In this document: positions 44,503 through 53,132 of the stretch, in pieces
How positions within the stretch are numbered: position 1 is the first letter of the stretch
Layout of the letters: each line of letters begins with the position of its first letter
Assembly: GCF_965227785.1 (NCBI RefSeq)
Contig: NZ_OZ245785.1
Span: forward strand, 124,001-188,000
Length of the DNA stretch: 64,000 nt
Reading direction: 5' to 3'
Origin: Gracilimonas sp965227785
Lineage (GTDB): Bacteria > Bacteroidota > Rhodothermia > Balneolales > Balneolaceae
Made by a program: the position numbers and the translations under genes
The notes under the pieces: model-generated
Told to the model about the DNA's origin: nothing
Database searches by the model: none
Seen by the model: only the letters and a program-made list of their open reading frames with translations

Positions 44503-45167
44503 CATTCTTCCCAAATGTAATCAAAAAGCAGAATTCCGGCGGTGATGGTAACGCCTGCAAATCCGATCAGAGCCGTTATGTTGTTCATAGAGCCGTCTCC
44601 TCCACTTATGAAGGCTGTTTTACTGATGTCTGCCAGTAAGAGCACCAGGGGCATAAACAGAGGGATACTCAAAACAGAGAAAATAGCCCCTTTTCGATCG
44701 GCTTGGGAGACGACAGCTGCCGTCATGGTTGCCACTCCTGATAATCCTGCAGTTCCCACAAAAAGCATAACCAAAAAAGCAGACCAGGATTGAATTTCTA
44801 AACCCATCAGGAAAATATAACCAGCGAATGTTGCAATATTTATCAGCAGAGTAAAAAGAAAATTGTACAGCAACTTTCCGGTATAAACGGTGGTTCCTTC
44901 CGCGTATATGCGGAGCAGATCGAAGGTTCTTTTATCTGTTTCGGAAATGAAGCTTCTGCTTAAAGCGGAGAGGGCTGCAAACAGAATGATAACCCAAACC
45001 AAGCCGGATTTTGGCCCCGGCTCCAGCTGATCAGCACGCAGGGTGAATAACACCAACAGCATGGCAGCGGCCACAAAAGCCAGCACCATATTGAAGGCAA
45101 AACGGGTGCGCAGTTCAATCTGCAGGTCTTTCTTTAAAATGGTAAGTGTGCTCCGGATCCAATCCAT
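44502..45167 (-). CDS. ccmB: Haem exporter permease CcmB
   Basis: A 221-residue ABC permease of system I cytochrome c maturation; with CcmA it powers release of haem-loaded CcmE. Six hydrophobic helices are seen, and the segments AALSALSRSFISETDKRTFDLLRI and LSGVATMTAAVVSQADRKG (ABC-contact loops) are typical. The start is ATG 45167; the TTG two codons upstream is unlikely. It is 24 kb away from ccmCDEF, and no ccmA lies next to it. The minus-strand neighbours downstream are unrelated (four-helix bundle, holB). Confidence 0.92.
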   Translation of the reverse strand: MDWIRSTLTILKKDLQIELRTRFAFNMVLAFVAAAMLLVLFTLRADQLEPGPKSGLVWVIILFAALSALSRSFISETDKRTFDLLRIYAEGTTVYTGKLLYNFLFTLLINIATFAGYIFLMGLEIQSWSAFLVMLFVGTAGLSGVATMTAAVVSQADRKGAIFSVLSIPLFMPLVLLLADISKTAFISGGDGSMNNITALIGFAGVTITAGILLFDYIWEE

Positions 45168-45398
45168 GACCAAGTTTAAGGATTTTGGCGGGTTATTGAT
45201 AGGGGAAAGGGGTTCAGTAAATAATAATTTGGGTATAATCGTTAAGGCTCAGACAAACTATTCTTATAGGCACATTTGACTTCATAATTTTCTTGTTATT
45301 CGGCTTAATAAAAACACTGTAATTAATCTTTGATTGATTCACTCTTCACTACCTATATTCGAGTGCTATTGAACCTTTATTTTTTGCTAGGAAATTAC

Positions 45399-45872
45399 AT
45401 GAATTTATTTTCGCTGTTAGATCAAACCACGGTTCTTCCCAACTTTGCTGTTGGCTCCAAAAAAGAACTTATAAACGCCCTTGTAGATGCTTTAGAGAAA
45501 AAAGTGGAGTCAAAAGAGCAGCTGGAAGAAATAAGAAAAGCTGTGTTTGAACGCGAAAAAATCATGAGTACCGGTGTGGGGAAAGGGCTCGCTATTCCGC
45601 ACGCAAAAACCTCATCGGTGGAGAACAACCTCGCTGCTTTTGCGCTCCTGGATGAACCACTCGACTTTGATTCCATAGACGGTGAACCGGTTCGGTTGGT
45701 GTTTCTATTGGTAGGCCCGGAATCCAATAACAGCCAGCATATTAAGTTGCTGAGCCGGATTTCAAGGCTGATGAATAGTGGGTCGTTCAGGGAAACCATT
45801 CTAAATTGCACCTCTACCGATGAAATTCTGAATGCATTTCAGGGTGAAGAAGAAAAATACTTTGTAAGCTAA
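45399..45872 (+). CDS. ptsN: PTS IIA-type protein (PtsN-like)
   Basis: A 157-residue PTS EIIA domain of the fructose/nitrogen type. The phosphorylatable His68 lies in GKGLAIPHAKT. The start was placed at ATG 45399; the longer open frame upstream (from 45330) encodes 23 hydrophobic residues foreign to the family. No sugar EIIB/EIIC components accompany it, so a regulatory PtsN role is likely. dacB begins at the very next base after its stop codon. Confidence 0.88.
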   Translation: MNLFSLLDQTTVLPNFAVGSKKELINALVDALEKKVESKEQLEEIRKAVFEREKIMSTGVGKGLAIPHAKTSSVENNLAAFALLDEPLDFDSIDGEPVRLVFLLVGPESNNSQHIKLLSRISRLMNSGSFRETILNCTSTDEILNAFQGEEEKYFVS

Positions 45873-47309
45873 ATGAAGCTTTTTTTCCGCATTGTACTTG
45901 CATTGCTCATCGCATTTGTTGCGGAAACTCTTTATGCTCAGGATCTAACGTCTATTATTGATCAGGCTCCAAATCAGGAAGCGTTTTGGTCGGTAACGGT
46001 TCGGGATGACCAGGGACAGATACTGGAAAGTTTCAATCCCAACAAAGTTATCGTTCCGGCTTCTAATCAAAAATTGTTTACCACCGCTGCATTTCTTGAT
46101 TTTTTTGGCGCTGACCATCGCTTCCAAACCTTGATATATGGGGATGGGGAACAGTCGGGCAAAATGTGGAAGGGTAATCTCATCATAAAAGGAAGTGGGG
46201 ACCCCTCAATAAGTGGCGATTTATATGATGACGACCGTTATTATGTATTCCGAAAGTTTACCGAACAGCTGAAAAAAAAGGGAATTGAACAAATTGATGG
46301 AATGCTGATGGCCGATGTAAGCCTATTCGACGGGCAGCATTATCCCAAAGGTTGGGACTGGTACGACTTTTCATTCTACTACGGAGTGCAGGTCAGCCCG
46401 TTATCATTCAACAACAATGCGGTAGACCTTGAAGTGTTTGCAGAGGGTGAAATTGGAGAAACACCGCGCATCAGCTGGTTTCCGGATAGTACCGATTATG
46501 TTCAATTTGAGAACCGGCAGGTAATTACCCACCCGGCTACAGAGTATGACGAATATTACCGTCGGGAGATGGGAGGCAACCGCATTGTGTTAGGTAGTAC
46601 TCTGCCTAAGGATTATTATGAAGATGAATCACTTTCGATTGATAATCCGCCCATGTTCTTTCTGGATTCCTTTAAAGACTACCTGAACGACAACGGTATT
46701 CGAGTAGATGGCCCTATTGTAGTTTCTGATCAGGCCTTTGATTACGACACAACCAATGTATTGGCACAGCACAACTCGAAGCCTTTGAGTGAGCTCATCA
46801 ACTGGATTAATAAAGAAAGCGATAATTTCTATACCGAAATGATTCTCAAAACTCTTTCTGCCAGGACGGGCCAACAACCGGGATCGTTTGAGCATGGGGT
46901 TAAACAGGTTCGCAAGTTTGCAGCAAGTATCGGCTTGGATACTACATATATTCAGATGAATGACGGATCCGGGTTAGCCGGCGGAAATTTCAACAAGACA
47001 TCCATTTTATCTGATCTGTTGGTCGCAATGCTGAATCATACTGAATCGGAGACTTATTTTAACAGTATGTCGGTTGCAGGAATAGATGGAACCTTAGCCC
47101 ACCGGATGAAAGGAACCCCGTTGTATAACAATTTTAAAGGGAAGTCGGGTTTTGTGACTGGCGTAAGGACTCTAAGCGGTTATTTGGAAGCCGAATCAGG
47201 TAGAAAGCTGATTGTAAGCATCGCCGCCAATAATTTTATCTCCGAAAAAGTGCGCCCCATAGATGCTGTCCATGAGCAGATTTTGATGTATCTGTATGAA
47301 AAATATTGA
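45873..47309 (+). CDS. dacB: D-alanyl-D-alanine carboxypeptidase/endopeptidase (PBP4 type)
   Basis: A 478-residue exported penicillin-binding protein with signal peptide ending ETLYAQ. It cuts D-Ala-D-Ala ends and crosslinks of peptidoglycan. The SxxK motif is SNQK (S64, K67) in VPASNQKLFTTAAF, the SxN box is SDN in NKESDNFYTEM, and the KTG box is varied to KSG in GKSGFVTG. The length matches class C PBP4 proteins. It is coupled to ptsN with no gap. Confidence 0.92.
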   Translation: MKLFFRIVLALLIAFVAETLYAQDLTSIIDQAPNQEAFWSVTVRDDQGQILESFNPNKVIVPASNQKLFTTAAFLDFFGADHRFQTLIYGDGEQSGKMWKGNLIIKGSGDPSISGDLYDDDRYYVFRKFTEQLKKKGIEQIDGMLMADVSLFDGQHYPKGWDWYDFSFYYGVQVSPLSFNNNAVDLEVFAEGEIGETPRISWFPDSTDYVQFENRQVITHPATEYDEYYRREMGGNRIVLGSTLPKDYYEDESLSIDNPPMFFLDSFKDYLNDNGIRVDGPIVVSDQAFDYDTTNVLAQHNSKPLSELINWINKESDNFYTEMILKTLSARTGQQPGSFEHGVKQVRKFAASIGLDTTYIQMNDGSGLAGGNFNKTSILSDLLVAMLNHTESETYFNSMSVAGIDGTLAHRMKGTPLYNNFKGKSGFVTGVRTLSGYLEAESGRKLIVSIAANNFISEKVRPIDAVHEQILMYLYEKY

Positions 47310-47321
47310 TTAGTTTTCCGC

Positions 47322-48695
47322 ATGCCCGAAAAGAAAGCACATATCTTAATAACGGATGATGAAAAAGCCATTCGTAATACGCTGCAGGAGATTCTTGAGT
47401 ATGAGAATTATGAAGTCTCTACGGTAGAAAGCGGACAGCTTGCCTTGGATTTTGTTGCTGATACCGACATCGACCTGATGTTTCTTGATATCAAGATGCA
47501 GGGCATGGACGGGCTTGAGACCCTAAAAAAGCTTCGTGAGACCGGACACGAGTTCCCGGTTATCATGATTTCAGGTCATGGTACCATAGAAATTGCCGTT
47601 GAAGCTACAAAGATGGGCGCCTACGACTTCCTTGAAAAACCACCGGATTTAAACCGACTGCTGATTTCGGTTAGAAATGCGCTTTCCCAGCAAAATCTTG
47701 CCAAAGAGTACAAGCAGATCAAGAAAAAGCTGCCGAAGGTTCAGGAGATCATCGGGGAGAGTAAAGCTATTTCGAAGATTAAAACACTGATAGAGAAGGT
47801 TGCCCCTACGCAATCCCGTGTTTTAATAACCGGTGAAAATGGTACGGGTAAAGAGCTGGTAGCCAAATGGATTCATGAAAAAAGTCCAAGAAGTACAGGA
47901 CCATTTGTTGAGGTAAACTGTGCGGCTATTCCATCTGATTTGTTAGAAAGTGAACTGTTTGGTCATGAAAAAGGAGCCTTCACCGGTGCATCTGAACAGC
48001 GTATTGGTAAGTTCGAACAGGCTGACGGTGGGTCGTTATTTTTGGATGAAATAGGGGATATGAGTTTAGAAGCCCAGGCCAAAGTGCTGCGGGCCCTGCA
48101 GGAAAATAAAGTGACCCGTGTGGGTGGTAATGAGTCCATTTCGGTTGATGTTCGCATACTTGCCGCTACTAATAAAGATCTGGAAGAAGAGATCGAGGAA
48201 GGAAATTTCAGGGAAGATCTATTTCACCGTATAAGCGTGATCCCAATCAAAGTTCCACCACTCAGAGAGCGCAAAGAAGATATTCCGTTAATTGCCAAAG
48301 CTTGCCTGAATAACCTGAAAGAAAAGGATATCAGCTTTTCATCCATCTCATTTTCTGATGACGCTCTGAAAGCTCTGAAAGAGAAAGAATGGAGTGGGAA
48401 TGTCCGGGAGCTTCAAAATGCGGTAGAACGACTCGGAATTTTGGCGTCCGGCGATGAAATCACTAAAGAGACGGTAAACGATGTGATCAAAACCCGGGAT
48501 TTACAAGCCGGGGATTTGGGAAAACTGGCTGATGAAACAGAAGACTTTCAGGATTTCAAGGAAACGGCAGAACGCATATTTTTAGTAAAGCAGTTGGAAA
48601 AGAACGATTGGAATATTTCTCAGACCGCAGAACAAATTGGCATACAGCGAAGCCACATGTACAATAAAATGAAAAAGTATAATATAGAGCGATAG
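47322..48695 (+). CDS. NtrC-type sigma-54-dependent response regulator
   Basis: A 457-residue regulator. The receiver domain has the acidic pair D12/D13, phospho-acceptor D56 and K106. The AAA+ domain has Walker A GENGTGKE (171-178) and the sigma-54 contact loop GAFTGA (218-223), with LFLDEIGDMS as Walker B. The C-terminal Fis-type helix-turn-helix contains NISQTAEQIGIQRSHMYNKM. It should activate sigma-54 promoters on phosphorylation. No histidine kinase is adjacent; the partner must be elsewhere. Confidence 0.94.
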   Translation: MPEKKAHILITDDEKAIRNTLQEILEYENYEVSTVESGQLALDFVADTDIDLMFLDIKMQGMDGLETLKKLRETGHEFPVIMISGHGTIEIAVEATKMGAYDFLEKPPDLNRLLISVRNALSQQNLAKEYKQIKKKLPKVQEIIGESKAISKIKTLIEKVAPTQSRVLITGENGTGKELVAKWIHEKSPRSTGPFVEVNCAAIPSDLLESELFGHEKGAFTGASEQRIGKFEQADGGSLFLDEIGDMSLEAQAKVLRALQENKVTRVGGNESISVDVRILAATNKDLEEEIEEGNFREDLFHRISVIPIKVPPLRERKEDIPLIAKACLNNLKEKDISFSSISFSDDALKALKEKEWSGNVRELQNAVERLGILASGDEITKETVNDVIKTRDLQAGDLGKLADETEDFQDFKETAERIFLVKQLEKNDWNISQTAEQIGIQRSHMYNKMKKYNIER

Positions 48696-48696
48696 C

Positions 48697-49587
48697 ATGA
48701 GTGCAGAAATTATAGATGGCAAGAAAGTAGCAGAATTAGTTCGTAACCGTGTCCGGGAGGATGTGGCTGACTGGAAGGCGAAAGGGAACCGCGCGCCTTT
48801 TCTGCAGGTAATTTTAGTGGGTGATGATCCGGCTTCTAAAGTATATACCGGGGCCAAAACCCGTGCCTGTGAAGATGTGGGCATCGAAACCCATACGGAA
48901 ATTTTGCAGGATACCATCTCAGCTAAAGAGCTTAAATCGATTATACAGCAGTACAATGAAGATGATTCGGTAGATGGGATTTTGGTTCAGCTTCCACTAC
49001 CGGCGCATCTCTCATCTCATGACGTGATTGAAAGTATTGATCATCGCAAAGATGTGGACGGATTCCACCCGATGAATGTGGGAAGGTTGACGGTAGACCA
49101 GCCTTGTTTTCGAAGTTGTACTCCGGCCGGAATCATGGAGCTTTTTAAGCACTATAGCATTCCGGTTAAAGCCAAACATGCAGTAGTAGTAGGAGCGAGC
49201 AACATTGTGGGTTCCCCAATGGCTATTATGCTGTCCCGGGAGAATTCATCCGGAAAAGCTACAACCACTATTTGTCATAAATATACCAAAGACCTGACTC
49301 AGCATACCATTTCAGCCGATATCCTGATTGCAGCAGCAGGTCAGCCCCATTTGATTAAAGCAGAAATGATCAAAGAAGGCGCCGTAATTATTGATGTGGG
49401 AATCAATCGCATCGCTGATGAAAATTCGGAGAAAGGGTATAAGCTGGTCGGAGATGTGGATTTTGAGTCTGTTAAGAAAAAAGCAAGCTGGATTACTCCT
49501 GTTCCGGGTGGAGTTGGGCCTATGACCGTTGCGATGCTGATGAAAAACACCCTTCTGGCTGCGAAGAAGAGCATTTATCCAGAGTAA
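48697..49587 (+). CDS. folD: Bifunctional methylenetetrahydrofolate dehydrogenase/cyclohydrolase
   Basis: A 296-residue cytoplasmic enzyme of one-carbon metabolism. VGDDPASKVYTGAKTRACE carries the catalytic Lys and Tyr. VDGILVQLPLP is the substrate site, VVGASNIVGSPMAIML binds NADP, and PVPGGVGPMTVAMLMKNTL is the C-terminal signature. The start ATG lies one base after the regulator's stop codon. Its 3' end overlaps the frame of a DoxX relic on the other strand. Confidence 0.97.
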   Translation: MSAEIIDGKKVAELVRNRVREDVADWKAKGNRAPFLQVILVGDDPASKVYTGAKTRACEDVGIETHTEILQDTISAKELKSIIQQYNEDDSVDGILVQLPLPAHLSSHDVIESIDHRKDVDGFHPMNVGRLTVDQPCFRSCTPAGIMELFKHYSIPVKAKHAVVVGASNIVGSPMAIMLSRENSSGKATTTICHKYTKDLTQHTISADILIAAAGQPHLIKAEMIKEGAVIIDVGINRIADENSEKGYKLVGDVDFESVKKKASWITPVPGGVGPMTVAMLMKNTLLAAKKSIYPE

Positions 49588-49775
49588 CCTCCGTAGTAAG
49601 TTTGGTATTTCACAATTAATGTTATAATTAATTTAATCTTCTGACTGTACATACTTTCGGTCAGAAGGTCTGAAATACCATGAAAATGCAGTAATTGTTG
49701 TATTCCTGAAGAAAGTAATCCAAAAGCCAGATCAACAGTGGAAATCCAATAGATTATTTTCTTTGGTCTTGTCAT
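49575..49775 (-). pseudogene. Truncated DoxX-family relic
   Basis: From the ATG at 49775 the frame reads RPKKIIYWISTVDLAFGLLSSGIQQLLH, close to the first helix of DoxX-like membrane proteins. After about 35 residues the resemblance ends, and the rest is unlike the family's remaining three helices. A full-length member is ~120 residues, so this is a 5' fragment. It overlaps folD by 13 bases. Confidence 0.45.
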
Positions 49776-49800
49776 TTTTTTCTGGCTAAGGTTTAGTCCG

Positions 49801-50157
49801 TTAATCGGGCGTTCTTTGGATTTTCTCCATAGCTTTTCCTCTCGACAGTTCATCAATCATTTTATCCAAGTATCGAATCTCCTGCATAATAGGTTCTTCG
49901 ATATCTTCCACTCTGATTCCACAGACAACCCCTTTAATTAACTTTCGTGAAGGGTTCAGCTCAGGGGCTTCATTAAAGAAAGTCTCAAAGTCGGTTTTGT
50001 TCTCAAGAATGACCTCTAACGCTTCCCGGGTATATCCTGTCAACCAGCGAATAATTTCATCAACTTCTGCTTTTGTCCGGTCTTTCTTCTCAGCCTTCGT
50101 CACATAATGCGGGTAAACGCTTGCAAAGCTCATTGTATAAATACGGTGTTTCTTCAT
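49801..50157 (-). CDS. DUF2200 family protein
   Basis: A 118-residue protein matching DUF2200: HRIYTMSFASVYPHYVTKAEKKDRTKAEVDEII, WLTGYT, FFNEAPELNPSRKLIKGVVCGIRVEDIEEP and QEIRYLDKMIDELSRGKAMEKI. The length is normal for the family. The family is cytoplasmic and common in many phyla, and its function is not established. It lies upstream of the DoxX relic on the same strand; both have the feel of an accessory patch between folD and guaB. Confidence 0.88.
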   Translation of the reverse strand: MKKHRIYTMSFASVYPHYVTKAEKKDRTKAEVDEIIRWLTGYTREALEVILENKTDFETFFNEAPELNPSRKLIKGVVCGIRVEDIEEPIMQEIRYLDKMIDELSRGKAMEKIQRTPD

Positions 50158-50341
50158 TTTCGTGGGTATTGGATAAAAGAGTTTCTGTTAAACCTGACAG
50201 CTTTTTTACTTCCTGCTCTTGATAAAATGTGGAAATGAAAATAAAAATCAAACTAAAGCCACTGTCTGACAATCGTTTAGGTACATTTTGAATTGTCATA
50301 AAAAAAGAAGCTTCTATTCGGAGTAAATAATTTCATAAGGG

Positions 50342-50359
50342 GTGACACTATGGTGTCAC
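50342..50359. promoter_or_regulatory. Operator-like palindrome
   Basis: GTGACAC (50342-50348) and GTGTCAC (50353-50359) form a perfect 7-bp dyad with a 4-base centre, 40 bases before the next start codon. There is no T tract, so it looks like a protein-binding site rather than a terminator. Confidence 0.4.
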
Positions 50360-50399
50360 TTTCTGTTATTATCATTGAGTAAATCAAAAAACAAAACCA

Positions 50400-50747
50400 A
50401 TGATTATGACAAGCAACGCACTTTCAATCACCCCGCAACAAGATCAGTCAACGGCTTTATTTGCACTTCCAATTCTGAAGAGAATTGAACGAGAGAGTCA
50501 TAATGAGTATGCCGAAATGCAGGAGGCTTTTGAGCTCATGGGCTGGGGAAATCTGCCTGATGAACTCAAAATTGAAATCAATGATGATGTAAAGTTCATG
50601 GTTGAAGAATTAAAAGGCAGGTTCTCTTCCTGTGATCCATTCGTGAAACGCCGACGAGAAACCATTCACTACTGGGTGAGCTGCTACCAGGATGGAATTT
50701 GTACTCTGGATGCTGCTATCAAAGTACTGAAAGTAAAGCCGCTTTAA
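50400..50747 (+). CDS. Hypothetical protein
   Basis: A 115-residue soluble protein with ATG at 50400 (another in-frame ATG two codons later). It is acidic and mostly helical, with the segment YAEMQEAFELMGWGNLPDELKIEI, then VKFMVEELKGRF and a basic stretch KRRRETIHYW. No domain is recognised. A perfect palindrome lies 40 bases upstream. Its stop codon overlaps the stop of the convergent gene by four bases. Confidence 0.6.
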   Translation: MIMTSNALSITPQQDQSTALFALPILKRIERESHNEYAEMQEAFELMGWGNLPDELKIEINDDVKFMVEELKGRFSSCDPFVKRRRETIHYWVSCYQDGICTLDAAIKVLKVKPL

Positions 50748-51517
50748 TTATTTCGATTTTGAGCTTGATCAGACTTGTTTGATTGCTGAGGTTGATAAAC
50801 ACCTTCGTCTTCAATTTCGATAGAACTTGAGGTAGTCCCCAAAGACCTGATTTTCCTGGTTAGGGATTGGGTAAGCCTGGCAAGCTGTTCTTTTTGTCTG
50901 CGGTAATAGCTTTTCAAAAAGAACCGGCTCATAGCAAAGCCTCCTAAACCAACAAAAGGAGCGATTATCAACGCCAATTGTTTGCCACTGATTTCTTTAA
51001 CGGCAATCAGGGTAACTATAAAAGCGAAGAAAAAGCTAAGAAAGCCGGTTAGTGCTTTAAAAGGTCCCCATGAACTGACCATCTGAATTTTCGTTTGTCC
51101 ATTTTTTGGGGTGAAGGAAAAGTGTTTATATCCGAAATCACTTTTTCGTTGTTCCCACTCAAACGTATTTCCAGTTTTTGTGATTTTCCCAATTCCTCCG
51201 GTAACTTTTCGAATTTCAAGAACCAAGTCTTCCCACTGCTCTTCGGTAAACTCCGTGTTTACAATAGCTGAATTTTGGATGCGTGAAGTACCCTTCACCA
51301 AACTGTAGGTTTGCTCATCAAGGTCAGGCTCATCAACAGCTTGTAAAGCCTCAGCCAGAGCTTCCCGGCTAATACCTACTTCTTCGGCCACATGAATCAG
51401 TTCCTCTTCGGTTAATCCATCCTGATCTCCATATAAATCTCTGTTGGTCTGAATTTCAGAAGCTTTGCTCAGAATCCGGCTGAATTCTTTTTTGGTATAA
51501 GTCTTGCTATTGCTCAT
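50744..51517 (-). CDS. Two-helix membrane protein with an N-terminal helical module, unknown function
   Basis: A 257-residue protein. Residues ~8-60 (YTKKEFSRILSKASEIQ, LTEEELIHVAEEVGISREALAEAL) form a helical module also found at the N-terminus of other uncharacterised membrane proteins. A beta-rich part follows, then two membrane helices at ~155-200 (TGFLSFFFAFIVTLIAVKEI, LALIIAPFVGLGGFAMSRF). A basic helix and a polar, Gln/Asn-rich tail end the protein. The role is unknown. It is divergent from guaB with a ~110-base shared upstream region. Confidence 0.65.
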   Translation of the reverse strand: MSNSKTYTKKEFSRILSKASEIQTNRDLYGDQDGLTEEELIHVAEEVGISREALAEALQAVDEPDLDEQTYSLVKGTSRIQNSAIVNTEFTEEQWEDLVLEIRKVTGGIGKITKTGNTFEWEQRKSDFGYKHFSFTPKNGQTKIQMVSSWGPFKALTGFLSFFFAFIVTLIAVKEISGKQLALIIAPFVGLGGFAMSRFFLKSYYRRQKEQLARLTQSLTRKIRSLGTTSSSIEIEDEGVYQPQQSNKSDQAQNRNN

Positions 51518-51593
51518 AAATAATAAGTTTGGACGCTCTACGTAATCCCAACAAAAATTGTTATTCGATGCGGAACTTCCACAGAGATATCCT

Positions 51594-51601
51594 TATCTTT
51601 G
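51594..51601 (+). promoter_or_regulatory. Possible -7 promoter element for guaB
   Basis: TATCTTTG fits the Bacteroidota -7 pattern TAnnTTTG and lies 28 bases before the guaB start. No good -33 TTTG sits at the expected distance. Confidence 0.35.
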
Positions 51602-51629
51602 AAAAACTGCAAGCCAAACTTTCTTTTTC

Positions 51630-53117
51630 ATGTACAAAATGAATAACTCCTCTCCCTTTGAACGTATTACGCGGCAGGGACTTACGTACGACGACGTGCT
51701 TTTGGTCCCAAATTTTTCACAGGTTTTGCCACGCGATGTAGATACAACTGTTCAGTTAACGCCTTCTCTAAAACTGAATGTGCCCATTATCAGTGCTGCA
51801 ATGGATACGGTTTCTGAATACCGGTTGGCTATTGCACTTGCACGGGAAGGGGGAATTGCCATGCTTCACAAGAATATGAGTATTGAAGATCAGGCTGAGC
51901 ATGTACGACTGGTAAAAAGAAGCGAAAGTGGGATGATTGTTGATCCCGTTACGCTGAAAGAAGGAGCAACAGTTCGCGAAGCACGAGCGCTCATGAAGAA
52001 GCAGAAGATTGGTGGAATTCCTATCGTGGATGAAACCGGTATTTTAGTTGGTATTGTAACCAACAGGGATCTTCGTTTTGAATCGGAGCTGAATAAAAAG
52101 CTCGGTGATATCATGACTCACGAAGATCTTATCACGGCAAAAGAAGGAACAAACCTGAAACAGGCCGAGCAAATCCTTCAGCATTATAAGGTAGAGAAGC
52201 TCCCAATTGTAGATGCCAATAATAAGCTGGTTGGACTGATCACCTTCAAGGATATTGAAAAGAAGATGAACTTCCCTAATGCATGTAAGGATGAAATGGG
52301 AAGATTGAGAGTAGGTGCAGCTGTAGGTGTTACACCCGACACAATGGATCGTGTTGATGCTCTGGTTGCAGCAAGCGTTGATGCAATCACGGTTGATACT
52401 GCGCACGGACATTCCAAAGGTGTACTTGATACCATCCGCAAAATTAAAGACACTTATCCTGATCTGAATGTAATTGGTGGAAACATTGCAACCAAGGCAG
52501 CTGCTGAAGCTTTGGCAGAAGCCGGAGCAGATGTTGTGAAAGTAGGGGTTGGGCCCGGTTCTATTTGTACTACGAGGGTTGTAACCGGAGTGGGAGTACC
52601 ACAGTTAAGCGCCGTGATGGAAGTGGCCGAATTCACCAAAGAAAATGGAATAGGCCTGATTGCAGATGGTGGAATTAAGCAAACAGGTGATATCCCTAAG
52701 GCCATTGCCGGGGGCGCCGATGCCGTAATGATGGGCTCCATGTTTGCTGGTGTGGATGAAAGTCCCGGAGAGACCATCATTTACGAATCCCGGAAGTATA
52801 AATCGTACCGTGGAATGGGCAGTATCAGTGCGATGAACAAAGGTTCCAAAGACCGATACTTCCAGGATGTGGAAGACGATATCAATAAGTTGGTTCCGGA
52901 AGGAATTGAAGGCCGTGTACCATTTAAAGGATATCTGAGTGAAGTTGTTCACCAGATGTCAGGCGGACTAAGAGCTGCCATGGGTTATGCCGGTGCGGCC
53001 AATATCCATGAGATGAAGAAAGCCGAGTTTGTTCAGATTTCCGCTGCCTCTTACCGTGAAAGTCACCCGCATTCGGTGCAGATCACCAAGGAAGCGCCGA
53101 ACTACTCGGTATCCTGA
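51630..53117 (+). CDS. guaB: Inosine-5'-monophosphate dehydrogenase
   Basis: A 495-residue enzyme that oxidises IMP to XMP, the committed step to guanine nucleotides. LTYDDVLLVP opens the barrel. Two CBS domains lie near residues 100-215. The catalytic Cys313 is in GPGSICTTRVVTGVG, and YRGMGSISAM is the flap/activation region. The length is normal. The ATG at 51630 was kept; an in-frame ATG three codons later is equally possible. The glycosyltransferase gene begins 15 bases after its stop, so the two may be co-transcribed. Confidence 0.97.
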   Translation: MYKMNNSSPFERITRQGLTYDDVLLVPNFSQVLPRDVDTTVQLTPSLKLNVPIISAAMDTVSEYRLAIALAREGGIAMLHKNMSIEDQAEHVRLVKRSESGMIVDPVTLKEGATVREARALMKKQKIGGIPIVDETGILVGIVTNRDLRFESELNKKLGDIMTHEDLITAKEGTNLKQAEQILQHYKVEKLPIVDANNKLVGLITFKDIEKKMNFPNACKDEMGRLRVGAAVGVTPDTMDRVDALVAASVDAITVDTAHGHSKGVLDTIRKIKDTYPDLNVIGGNIATKAAAEALAEAGADVVKVGVGPGSICTTRVVTGVGVPQLSAVMEVAEFTKENGIGLIADGGIKQTGDIPKAIAGGADAVMMGSMFAGVDESPGETIIYESRKYKSYRGMGSISAMNKGSKDRYFQDVEDDINKLVPEGIEGRVPFKGYLSEVVHQMSGGLRAAMGYAGAANIHEMKKAEFVQISAASYRESHPHSVQITKEAPNYSVS

Positions 53118-53132
53118 TCGGCCTTGTCCGGG

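Noticed and set aside
50090..50299. 69-residue minus-strand frame upstream of the DUF2200 gene
   Set aside because: It overlaps the DUF2200 start in another frame and resembles no family. It may be a decayed fragment, but support is too weak to call.
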